The notes beneath the pieces were generated by a model. It was given only the letters and a program-made list of their open reading frames with translations. It searched no databases and was not told the origin of the DNA. A stretch of DNA of 64,000 nt from an uncultured Myxococcales bacterium (GTDB lineage Bacteria > Myxococcota_A > UBA9042 > CAIXZC01): contig CAITUV010000047.1 of the NCBI GenBank assembly GCA_903895725.1, positions 124,001 through 188,000 on the forward strand. Direction: 5' to 3'. The stretch's first letter is position 1, and the number at the start of each line of letters is the position of its first letter. The translations under genes were made by a program, and so were the position numbers. Shown piece by piece: positions 25,792 through 34,369 of the stretch.

Positions 25792-27222
25792 ATGGAAGAC
25801 TCGAGCCTTGCAGCCAGACTCGAAGAGGTTAGGACAGCGGGAGTCTTTCCGGAGGACGTGCTCGAACGTTTCTCTGCGTTCATCAATCAGGAGCCGGACG
25901 AAAGGCTCTACCGAATGAGCCCTCTGCGCTATGCCGCTGAGGCGGGTCTGGAGGAACGGGAGGCCATCGATCTGTTCCTCCACTCGACCCGGGCCGGGAT
26001 TCTCGAATTCACCTGGGGCGTGCTCTGCCCCGCATGTGCAGCGTTCCTCACGACCCCCGGCGGCATCCGCAGCCTGGTTCGCAAGCGCCACTGTGCGCTT
26101 TGCCAGGTCCCCGTCTCCGGCCGGCTGGATGAGAATGTGGAGGTGGCGTTCACGGTGTCGCCCACGGTTCGGCGGATCCGATTCCATGCGCCGGGGACGC
26201 TCGACCCACTGCAGGACGGCCTGACCCGCTTCTTCTCGACCAGCCTGGCCTCGAACTCCGGATTTCGGCCGATCATCACGCCAGGTCTATGCAGCCAGGG
26301 ACGGCTTGCCCCGGACGCCACGGAATTCGGGGTGCTCTCGGTCGAGCCCGGCCGGTACGTCCTGCTCTCGCCTGACACGCATACGGCACTTCGGATCTTT
26401 GCACGCCCCGGCGGCCCCGGCCAGGCAGACGTCGAGCTGCTCGACCACTCGTTCATTCCGGACCGGGTCGTCGTCGATTCAGGGCAGGCCCGCCTCCGCA
26501 TCGCTTCTCGGGTCAACCGCGAGGTCTGGCTGCTGCTGTTTCCGGACCCGGTTCCCCTACCCGAGGATCGCCCCGCGGACGTTGTGATGCCAGCCCAGGC
26601 TCTCCTTCCTTTTCTGTCGGGCAAGCGTCTCCTGACGTCGCAGGCGTTCCGGGACCTGTTTCGAACGGAATCCGTGCCGGGCGAGGGAGGGCTGGAGCTG
26701 CGCAATCTGACGGTGCTGTTCACGGATCTGAAGGGGTCCACCGAGATGTACGAGCGCCTCGGCGATCTCAGGGCCTTCTCCCTCGTTCGCGAGCACTTCC
26801 AGTCCTTGCAGCAGGTCGTTGCGAAGTCCGGCGGTGCCGTGGTGAAGAACATCGGCGATGCGATCATGGCGTCCTTCTGCGAGCCTGCGGAAGGAATGAA
26901 GGCTGCCCTCGCCATGAATCGGTCTTTGCAGGAGCTTCCCGGCGGTCATCACATGAGCCTGAAGATCGGTCTTCATGCAGGCCCCTGCATTGCCGTGGAC
27001 TTGAACGACCGGCTGGACTATTTCGGTCGAACCGTGAACGTTGCGGCGCGGGTGCAGGGCCTCGCCGGTGCCCGCGAGATCGTCTGCACCGAAACGCTCT
27101 TCGAGTCGCCGGGCGTGGCCGGTGCCTGCGGGGCCGCAGGCCGCACACCGCGACACGAAAACGCCGCGCTCAGGGGAATTGCGGACTCGGTCCCGATCGT
27201 TCGGCTCATGCCCCCCACCTGA
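25792..27222 (+). CDS. Class III adenylate/guanylate cyclase with N-terminal DUF5939-like region
   Basis: 476 aa from the ATG at 25792 (GGAGG seven bases upstream). Residues about 1-290 resemble the DUF5939-type region found before some bacterial cyclases. It includes a zinc-ribbon-like pair, CPAC (about 81-84) and CALC (about 107-110). Residues about 305-476 are the catalytic domain: metal aspartates D312 (LFTDLKGSTE) and D356 (NIGDAIMASF), K353 in the preceding VVKNIGD, and N416 and R420 (VNVAARVQ) for the transition state. All key residues appear present, so it should make a cyclic nucleotide, probably cAMP, in the cytoplasm. No membrane segment is visible. It stands alone, divergent from the anchor-L gene and convergent with the next; the 111-bp gap after it shows no clear terminator. 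Confidence 0.87.
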   Translation: MEDSSLAARLEEVRTAGVFPEDVLERFSAFINQEPDERLYRMSPLRYAAEAGLEEREAIDLFLHSTRAGILEFTWGVLCPACAAFLTTPGGIRSLVRKRHCALCQVPVSGRLDENVEVAFTVSPTVRRIRFHAPGTLDPLQDGLTRFFSTSLASNSGFRPIITPGLCSQGRLAPDATEFGVLSVEPGRYVLLSPDTHTALRIFARPGGPGQADVELLDHSFIPDRVVVDSGQARLRIASRVNREVWLLLFPDPVPLPEDRPADVVMPAQALLPFLSGKRLLTSQAFRDLFRTESVPGEGGLELRNLTVLFTDLKGSTEMYERLGDLRAFSLVREHFQSLQQVVAKSGGAVVKNIGDAIMASFCEPAEGMKAALAMNRSLQELPGGHHMSLKIGLHAGPCIAVDLNDRLDYFGRTVNVAARVQGLAGAREIVCTETLFESPGVAGACGAAGRTPRHENAALRGIADSVPIVRLMPPT

Positions 27223-27333
27223 CAGCAAAGGCCCTGCCTGGCGGAAGCATTGTGCCCCGGTTCGGAGCGACGCCACCCGATTGCCTTGTCCTGGCCGAGC
27301 CGCAGGTGCGGTGCGCCCGCGGCGTGACTGAAA

Positions 27334-30300
27334 TCACCAGGTGACCCAGACGACGCCGTTGGCTCCTGCCGTGGTCTGGCCTGAGCCCGGGTTGCCGTTG
27401 AAGCCGGGGACCACGAGCCCGCCGGCACCGCCGCCACCGCCGCCGCAGGGGCCGACGGTGATTCCGTCGCCGCCGTTGGTCCCCCCTACCCCGCCGCAAA
27501 CGTTGTAGCCCGAAGTCCCCGGGTCGCTGCCGCCGCCGGCACCGAATCCCTGCCCGCTCCACGCCTGGACGTTCTGCGACGGGGACGGCTGACCGCCGGC
27601 GCCGGCCATTCCCTGCATGGTGATCCCGCTGCCCTTGCCGCCTCCATCCCCTGAGTTCGTGTACCCGGCACCGCCGCCGGACCCGCCGTCGCCTCCCTTT
27701 GCAGAGGGCTGGGGCCCACCCGACGAATGCGGCTTGCCCGGCATCCCGCCGTTGACGGTGAGGTTCCCGAACTTGCTGGCTACGCCGGCCACCTCCATCC
27801 CTCCGCCTGAGCCGACCTGGATGGCCACGGTTGCCCCTGGCACGACACCGTAGGCCTTCTTGATCTCATAGTAGCCGGACCCGCCACCGCCGCCCGGATA
27901 GTAGTATCCGCTGCCTCCCCCACCGCCGCCGCCGATCATCGTGACGTTGACGGTGAACACCCCCTCGGGGACCACGAACGAATGGGACCCCGGGCTCGTC
28001 CACACGCAACCGCTGCCGAACGTCGCTCCGGTCCCACAGGAAACGGGAACGCACTTGCCCGCGTTGCAGATGTGCATGCCGGGGCACTGTCCGCACGTGC
28101 CGCCGCAGCCGTCGGCCCCGCACTCCTTCCCTGTGCAGGCGGGCACGCACGCGCACAGCCCGTTCACGCATGATGTCGGCGACTGGCACTCACCGCACGA
28201 ACCTCCGCATCCATCCAGGCCACACTGCTTGCCCGCACACGCCGGCTGGCAGACGCACTTCCCTCCGAGGCAGAGGTCCTGGCCCTGACATTGTCCGCAT
28301 TCTCCGCCGCAGCCGTCGGCCCCGCACTGCTTGCCGGCGCAGGCCGGAGCGCACACGCACAAGCCATCGACGCAGGCTGTGGGAGCCTGGCATTGGCCGC
28401 ACAAGCTGCCACAGCCGTCCGCACCGCATTGCTTCCCGGCGCAGGCCGGCTGGCAGACGCACTTGCCCCCGACGCACGCGTCCTGCCCCTGGCACAGCCC
28501 GCATACCCCGCCGCAACCGTCGTCGCCGCATACCTTTCCTGCGCAGTCGGGAGTGCACACGCACTTGCCGGCCACACACTTCTCTCCGGCCAGCTTGCCG
28601 CACGGCCCGCCATCCGGCACCGCGGTGTAGGCGCAGCCCGATGCCGGTGCACAGCCGTCGGTCGTGCAGGGGTTGGAGTCGTCACACCCCAAGACCCCGC
28701 CTCCGACGCACCACCCGGCCTTGCACAGGTCACCCGTGGTGCAGAGATTCTTGTCGTCGCACTGCGCCTGGTTCGGCACGAACTGGCATCCGGCTCCCGG
28801 CGCACAGGAATCGTCGGTGCACGCGTTGCCGTCGTTGCAGCTCAGCTTCCCCGCTCCGATGCAGCTTCCCAGCTCGCAGTGGTCCCCGGTCGTGCACAGG
28901 TTGCCGTCGTCGCAAGGTGCGGAGCTCATCGAATACACGCAGCCCACCTTGGGGTCGCACGAGTCGCTTGTGCACGGATTCCCGTCGGAGCATGTCGCCG
29001 CTCCGACAAACGTGCACTTCCCGTCCTTGCACTGGTCTCCGGTGGTGCAGGCATTCCCATCGTCACAGGCCGCGCTGTTGATCGTGTGCGTGCAGCCGAG
29101 CTTGCCGTCGCAGGAATCATCGGTGCACGGGTTGCCATCATCACAGATCTGTCCGGGCCCTCCCACGCACGTGCCCCCCGAGCACTGGTCCCCCGTCGTG
29201 CACACGTTGCCGTCCTCGCAGGGTGCGGAGTTGTCCTGGTGCACGCAACCGGTGGCCGCATCGCAGCCGTCGTCCGTGCAGGGATTCCCATCGTCGCAGG
29301 ACAGAGTCGCCCCGGATGCACAGGCACCGCTCACGCACGTGTCGCCATAGGTGCACTCGTCACCGTCCTCGCATGCGAACCCTTCGTGGTCGGCCGACAG
29401 CAGGCACTTGCCGGTGGCCCCCTCGCACGTTGCCTTCAGGCAGATGGCGTCCGGCCCCGGTTCGGGCGGTGCACACTCCACGGGGGTTCCCGGCATGACG
29501 GCACACTTGTAGGGCCAATCCGCGACATTGCAGTGCAGGACTCCGTTGCACGCGTCGCCGTCTTCCAGGGAGGCGCAGTCGGCATCGCTCTGGCAGTCAC
29601 ACGGGATCGCCACGCCGGAGCACACGGCCTGGTCGCACTGGTCGGCCACCGTGCAGGGATTGCCGTCGTCGCAACCCGCCGAGTTGGGTGCGAACAGGCA
29701 TCCGCCCGTTCCATCGCAGGTATCGTCGGTGCACGGGTTGTCGTCATCGCACGCGACGGGGTTTCCCACGCACTCTCCGTCTACGCAGTGGTCCGCGACG
29801 GTGCACGGGTCGTTGTCCATGCATTCGCCGCTTTCCATTGTCTCGTGCAGGCAGCCCTGCTCCCCCTTGCACTGGTCGTCGGTGCATGGGTTGCCGTCGT
29901 CACACAGGTTGATGTAGTCTCCGTCCACTTCCAGCGGCTCGTCCGTGGCCCCGTCGCAGTCGTCGTCCGCTCCGTTGCAGGCTTCGCTTGCCGGGGTCTG
30001 AGCATCGCAGGCGGACAGCCCCTCTGCGGAGCACACGCGTTTGCCAGCACACAGTCCGAATTCGTTCTTCGACGCGCACGGAGTCCACAAGGCGAGCTCC
30101 ACCGACAGATCGGTGCACGGGCAATCTCCGGCGTCCGCGACGCACTGCTGCACGTCGATCCCGTCCACGGTCTGCACGTCCTTGCACGAGAAGCCCCAGG
30201 GGCAGTCGTCGTTGACCTCGCACTTGCCGCCGCAGAAGCTCCCCGAATCCCCGTATCCCACGCACACGTCGTCCGCCCCGCCCGGGCTCTTGCAATCGCT

Positions 30301-30744
30301 CGAGCCTGCACAGGGCCGACACAGGGTCGCATACTCGGAAACGCAGATGAACAGGACGTCCGGGCCGCCTCCGCCGACTTGCCGGCATTTCCATCCGGCC
30401 GGGCACTCCTCCTGGCACGGCTGGCTGCACACCCCCTCGCCGAGGTGCTGGACGCACCATCCCGACTGGCACTCGTCGTTATCGGTACACTTGTCCTGGA
30501 AGCAGCCCTGGCCCGGAAGGCAGGTGCCCACGTCGGTGTCGGGCACGTCCTGGCTGCCTGCTTCCTGGCCCCCCACGTCCGTGACACGCGTGTCCGGGGT
30601 CGAGTCGGGCAGGAGAATGCCTTCACCGGTGCGGACCTCCTCCTTCGTGGCGGCAGCGTCCTTCGAGAGGATCGACGCTCCGGTGCTGCACCCGACGACT
30701 GCGACGACGCCAGGAACGGCCAGAAACGCAAGTGACCAGCGCAT
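27334..30744 (-). CDS. Cys-rich lipoprotein with CT-D-C repeats and Gly-rich C-terminal domain
   Basis: 1136 aa from the ATG at 30744, preceded by GGAGGG; the frame stays open further upstream, but that extension lies over the GGDEF gene. Lipobox VVGC gives C19. Parts: acidic linker; an N-terminal Cys module with one MopE motif (CNGADDDCDG) at about 60-290; alternating Dicty_CTDC-like units (CDDGNPCTDDxC / CDDGNxCTxGDxC) to about 760; five CxPxCxGKxCGxDGCGGxCGxC repeats shared with the gene at 626-2239; and a Gly-rich beta domain (about 940-1136) opening SHSFVVPEGVFTVNV. The N-terminal module is also found in the lipoprotein at 38647. Surface-exposed; probably an adhesin-like or matrix protein. 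Follows the GGDEF gene by 59 bp, likely the same transcript. Confidence 0.85.
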   Translation of the reverse strand: MRWSLAFLAVPGVVAVVGCSTGASILSKDAAATKEEVRTGEGILLPDSTPDTRVTDVGGQEAGSQDVPDTDVGTCLPGQGCFQDKCTDNDECQSGWCVQHLGEGVCSQPCQEECPAGWKCRQVGGGGPDVLFICVSEYATLCRPCAGSSDCKSPGGADDVCVGYGDSGSFCGGKCEVNDDCPWGFSCKDVQTVDGIDVQQCVADAGDCPCTDLSVELALWTPCASKNEFGLCAGKRVCSAEGLSACDAQTPASEACNGADDDCDGATDEPLEVDGDYINLCDDGNPCTDDQCKGEQGCLHETMESGECMDNDPCTVADHCVDGECVGNPVACDDDNPCTDDTCDGTGGCLFAPNSAGCDDGNPCTVADQCDQAVCSGVAIPCDCQSDADCASLEDGDACNGVLHCNVADWPYKCAVMPGTPVECAPPEPGPDAICLKATCEGATGKCLLSADHEGFACEDGDECTYGDTCVSGACASGATLSCDDGNPCTDDGCDAATGCVHQDNSAPCEDGNVCTTGDQCSGGTCVGGPGQICDDGNPCTDDSCDGKLGCTHTINSAACDDGNACTTGDQCKDGKCTFVGAATCSDGNPCTSDSCDPKVGCVYSMSSAPCDDGNLCTTGDHCELGSCIGAGKLSCNDGNACTDDSCAPGAGCQFVPNQAQCDDKNLCTTGDLCKAGWCVGGGVLGCDDSNPCTTDGCAPASGCAYTAVPDGGPCGKLAGEKCVAGKCVCTPDCAGKVCGDDGCGGVCGLCQGQDACVGGKCVCQPACAGKQCGADGCGSLCGQCQAPTACVDGLCVCAPACAGKQCGADGCGGECGQCQGQDLCLGGKCVCQPACAGKQCGLDGCGGSCGECQSPTSCVNGLCACVPACTGKECGADGCGGTCGQCPGMHICNAGKCVPVSCGTGATFGSGCVWTSPGSHSFVVPEGVFTVNVTMIGGGGGGGSGYYYPGGGGGSGYYEIKKAYGVVPGATVAIQVGSGGGMEVAGVASKFGNLTVNGGMPGKPHSSGGPQPSAKGGDGGSGGGAGYTNSGDGGGKGSGITMQGMAGAGGQPSPSQNVQAWSGQGFGAGGGSDPGTSGYNVCGGVGGTNGGDGITVGPCGGGGGGAGGLVVPGFNGNPGSGQTTAGANGVVWVTW

Positions 30745-30803
30745 GGAACCCTCCGGCAGTGGGCCAACTCCGGGCATCATCCTACGGGAGCAGCGGGGTG
30801 CGG

Positions 30804-32048
30804 TCAACGGGTGGTCTCGTCCGCCAGGCGCCGCAGCTTCTTGAGCTCCCACCGGTTGCGCCCCTTCTTCTTGGCATCGTAGAGCGCCTGATCGGCAGCT
30901 TCCACGAGCTCGTGCGAGCTGCCCTCCGGCTCGGGGATGAGCACGCTGACGCCGAGACTGAGCGTGACGTGCTGGCAGACACTCGAATTGGCATGCGGGA
31001 TCTCGAGGGTGCGGACCGCGTCGCAGACCGACTGAGCGACATACCCGGCCCCTTTGGCATCGGTGTCGGCCAGAAGCAGGGCGAACTCCTCGCCCCCGTA
31101 GCGGGCAGCGAAGTCTCCGGGCCTTCGGGCCCAGCCGGCCAGTGCCCTGGCGACCTTTCTGAGGCAATCGTCGCCCCCCTGGTGCCCGTAGGTATCGTTG
31201 TACCGCTTGAAGTGGTCTACGTCGCACATGATGAGGGCCAGCGGCTTCTTCTCCCGGCACATCCGCCGCCATTCCCGGTCGAGATTGGCATCGAACTCCC
31301 GTCGGTTGGCAATGCCCGTGAGCCCGTCGATGCGCGCCAGTCGCTCCAACTCCTCGTTCGCGTTGGTGAGACGCTGGTTCGTCTCCTCCACCTTCTTCTG
31401 CTCGGAGTGCAGCAGGCGTGCTTTCAGGAAGTCCTTTCGTGCGTAGGACTCGATGGAGTGGCAGGCGATCATGCACATGACGTTGGAGCCGACCAGGAAG
31501 AAGTCGTTGCTGACCACCGCCATGGCCGGCGTGTCGACGACGCCGATGGCCACCACCTGGTATCCCAGGACGATCGCCCATCCCACCAGCGTGGCCCATA
31601 CCAGCCGCACGCGCAGCCACGTGTAGCAGGCGATGAGGACCATCATCAGCCCGGCATAGTACGTCCGACCGGCCTCCAGGGGGATGACCGCGATCATCGT
31701 CAGGATGCCCATGCCGGCAGCGGCCACCCACAGAGTGGACAGCACTTCCGTGTACCGCTTGCCCCACGGGAGGAAGCTCAGGACGAAGGCCAGTGCGCTC
31801 AGAGGCAGGAAGATGCCGTAACGCAGCACCCAGATCGCGGGGGCCACGGCCGGGGCGGAGATGGCGTCCAGAGCGCCGAATGTGGCGTAGAACAGGGCAC
31901 CGACGATGAACGTCAGGCGGATCTGGCCAATGTTGTTTCGGAGGTACTCATCGAGAAAGACCCGCTCCAGGTCGCCGGCAAACCGAAGCGTGACTCGGTT
32001 GAACCGGGAATCCCGGATGCGCCTCTGCTGCAGCTCGAGACTCTCCAT
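30804..32048 (-). CDS. Membrane diguanylate cyclase (six-helix sensor plus GGDEF)
   Basis: 414 aa. About six hydrophobic helices lie at about 45-205, then a short coiled-coil (about 215-245), then a GGDEF domain (about 250-405). The active-site motif GGEEF is intact at 318-322, and an RxxD inhibitory site (RPGD, 309-312) stands five residues before it, so the enzyme should make cyclic di-GMP and be product-inhibited. No EAL domain. The N-terminal helices are not a recognised sensor family. The start is set by the end of alignment-like content and a promoter just upstream; the Shine-Dalgarno sequence is weak. In front of a large surface lipoprotein, which fits c-di-GMP control of adhesion (inference). 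Confidence 0.9.
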   Translation of the reverse strand: MESLELQQRRIRDSRFNRVTLRFAGDLERVFLDEYLRNNIGQIRLTFIVGALFYATFGALDAISAPAVAPAIWVLRYGIFLPLSALAFVLSFLPWGKRYTEVLSTLWVAAAGMGILTMIAVIPLEAGRTYYAGLMMVLIACYTWLRVRLVWATLVGWAIVLGYQVVAIGVVDTPAMAVVSNDFFLVGSNVMCMIACHSIESYARKDFLKARLLHSEQKKVEETNQRLTNANEELERLARIDGLTGIANRREFDANLDREWRRMCREKKPLALIMCDVDHFKRYNDTYGHQGGDDCLRKVARALAGWARRPGDFAARYGGEEFALLLADTDAKGAGYVAQSVCDAVRTLEIPHANSSVCQHVTLSLGVSVLIPEPEGSSHELVEAADQALYDAKKKGRNRWELKKLRRLADETTR

Positions 32049-32077
32049 GAGCGAGCGACCCCGTCCAGTCCTCCCTC

Positions 32078-32105
32078 ATCATATCCCGTACGGCGCTGCT
32101 GGCAA
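32078..32105 (-). promoter_or_regulatory. Possible promoter for the GGDEF gene
   Basis: Minus strand: -35 TTGCCA (32105-32100), 16-base spacer, -10 TATGAT (32083-32078), about 30 bases before the ATG at 32048. Confidence 0.5.
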
Positions 32106-32129
32106 AAGTCCGGCAAGTCCCGCCCGCCC

Positions 32130-34169
32130 CTACTCCGCGACCAGCCACTGGGCGAGCCATTCGTGAATCGTGCGATACCAGAGGTCCGAGTTCTTGGGCT
32201 TGCTGACGAAATGGCTCTCGTCCGGGAAGTAGAGGAACTTGGACGGGATCCCCTGGCGCTGGAGCGCAGTGAAGAGCTGCATGGCCTGATTCTCGCAGAC
32301 GCGGAAGTCAAACGCACCATGGATGACCAGCATGGGGGTCTTGAAGTCCTTGACGTAGGAGGAGGGCGACCACTTCTCGTAGTCCTCCGACGTCCACGGG
32401 GTACCTCCGAACTCCCACTCGGGGAACCACAGCTCGTCGGTCGTGCCGTACTTGCTCTTCAGGTCGTACACGCCGGCATGCGAGAACAGGCACTTGAACC
32501 GGTCGGTTCGGGCCTCGAGCCAGTTGGCCAGGTAGCCGCCGTACGAGCCGCCGCCGGCGGCCATCTTCTGTGGGTCGACCCACCCTTTCTCGATCAGAAA
32601 GTCCACGCCGTTCATGAGGTCTTCGAAGGCCTTGCCCCCCCAGTCCCGACTGATCTCGTCCACGAACTTCTGGCCGTACCCGATGGAGCCCCGGATGTTC
32701 GGCAGGAACGTGACGTAGCCGGGGGCAGCGAAGAGCTGGGCGTTCCATCGGGGATGCATCTGATCCGCCCACATCCCCTGAGGACCGCCGTGCATCAGGA
32801 CGAGCAACGGGTTCTTCCTGGACTTCGACGTTCCGGGCGGGAACAGGACGTACCCATGCACCTTGGTGCCACCGGCACCATCCCACCACACTTCCTCGAC
32901 CGCGGCCAGGCGGATCTCCTGCGAGAACCAGGAGTTGATCGACGTGACTGCGGAGGCTACGCCGCCTCGGGACGGGAACTTCCATATCTCGGATGGCTCG
33001 GACAGCGACTGACGCACGGCGTAGAACAACTTCCCGTCGGCCGACAGCGTGACGGCGGACAGAGTGTGCCCTTCGAGCACCTTCCTGGGCTTGCTCCGCC
33101 CCTGCATCTCAACCCGGTACACCACGGTCCGTCCCTGCTCCAGCGTCACGAACCAGAGCTCCTTCCCATCCGGGAACCAGCCGAACTCCCACACCCAGTG
33201 ATCGATTTCGTCGGAAGGGTAGAAGATGCCTCCGGCACCGCCCATGCGTTGCACCGACAGGCGAAGCCGGTCCGACTCGAACCCGGGGCGCTGTTGCGAC
33301 ACCCAGGCCACCCACTGTCCGTCAGGCGACACGACGGGAGAGCTGTCGCTGCCGGCATTCTCGGTGACCACGGAGGTCTTCCGGTTTGCCACGTCCACGA
33401 GGGCAAGCTGGTGGTTGGTGTTCATCGTTTCGTTGAGGGGATCCTTGGTGGTGTAGACCACCTTGGTTCCATCGGGCGACGCGCTCCAAGTGCCGGTCAG
33501 GCCCCACGAGTCCTCGGGCATGAGGTCCACGGCCTCGCCCCCATTCGAGGGCACGACGAAGAGGTGCTCCACCGTGCCGTCCCGCCAGGAATCCCAGTGG
33601 CGGTACATCAGCCTGTCGAACAGCTTCGCTTTGATCGGGTTGGCGGCATCGGCCTCCTGGCGGGCCTGGTTGCAGGCGACATCCCCGCAGCCCGGGTAGA
33701 CCAGGGCGGTGAAGAACACCTGTGTTCCGTCCTGCGAAAACCGGCCCGGCATGACCGGCATGGGCAGGTTGGTGACCTGGCGCGGCTTCTCCTCCCCTTG
33801 GGAATCCGCGACAAAGAGCTGCGAGCTTCCCGCCGCATCGGACATCAGGAGGACGTGCCGGCCGTCCGGGGCCCACGCAGGAGCGTTTTCGAGCTTGCCG
33901 CCGGCCGTCACCTGGACCATCTTTCGGGTCTTGAGATCGAACACGTAGACCGACGCAGTCGAGCGGTTCTCCTCGAGGTCCTTGCCGGTCAGGCCGAACA
34001 GCAGCCGACCTCCATCCGGAGAGACCGAGGGCCCCACCGGTTCTTTGAGGCGGGCGAGATCCGCAAAGGTGACCGGACGCTTCTCCCCGCCCTCAGCCGG
34101 GGCTGGGTTTGCAGCGGCCGCAGCCGCCAGCGACAGCAACAGACCGAGAGCCACGCACGCACCCTTCAT
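32130..34169 (-). CDS. Secreted S9-family prolyl oligopeptidase-type peptidase
   Basis: 679 aa from the ATG at 34169 (GGAGAC upstream); a longer frame adds 80 residues before the signal peptide and is rejected. Signal peptide about 1-20 (MKGACVALGLLLSLAAAAAA), so it acts in the periplasm or outside. Residues about 30-420 are beta-propeller blades of the TolB/WD40-like kind (PSVSPDGGRLLF, APAWAPDGRHVLL). Residues about 430-679 are the alpha/beta hydrolase: S542 in GGSYGGY, D621 in HGAFDF, H653 in DESHF. This is the layout of acylaminoacyl-peptidases and dipeptidyl peptidases of family S9, which cleave short peptides. The 200-bp gap to the divergent histidine kinase gene holds weak promoter-like sequences on both strands. 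Confidence 0.92.
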   Translation of the reverse strand: MKGACVALGLLLSLAAAAAANPAPAEGGEKRPVTFADLARLKEPVGPSVSPDGGRLLFGLTGKDLEENRSTASVYVFDLKTRKMVQVTAGGKLENAPAWAPDGRHVLLMSDAAGSSQLFVADSQGEEKPRQVTNLPMPVMPGRFSQDGTQVFFTALVYPGCGDVACNQARQEADAANPIKAKLFDRLMYRHWDSWRDGTVEHLFVVPSNGGEAVDLMPEDSWGLTGTWSASPDGTKVVYTTKDPLNETMNTNHQLALVDVANRKTSVVTENAGSDSSPVVSPDGQWVAWVSQQRPGFESDRLRLSVQRMGGAGGIFYPSDEIDHWVWEFGWFPDGKELWFVTLEQGRTVVYRVEMQGRSKPRKVLEGHTLSAVTLSADGKLFYAVRQSLSEPSEIWKFPSRGGVASAVTSINSWFSQEIRLAAVEEVWWDGAGGTKVHGYVLFPPGTSKSRKNPLLVLMHGGPQGMWADQMHPRWNAQLFAAPGYVTFLPNIRGSIGYGQKFVDEISRDWGGKAFEDLMNGVDFLIEKGWVDPQKMAAGGGSYGGYLANWLEARTDRFKCLFSHAGVYDLKSKYGTTDELWFPEWEFGGTPWTSEDYEKWSPSSYVKDFKTPMLVIHGAFDFRVCENQAMQLFTALQRQGIPSKFLYFPDESHFVSKPKNSDLWYRTIHEWLAQWLVAE

Positions 34170-34369
34170 GATGTCTCCTTGCGGCAATCGGATTGCGCTG
34201 CGGAGTTCCCCCGTGAGCTGCCGTGCCGCATCCCAAGGTCTATCAGCAATCGGCCATTCGATCAACGCTGCGAAGAACGGAGCGGTTCGCCTGTGCAAAC
34301 TCCATTGGACATATTTGAAGACTCCGGTGTAGGATTCCAGATGATAGTGTGTGCCCCCGGGAGGAAAGG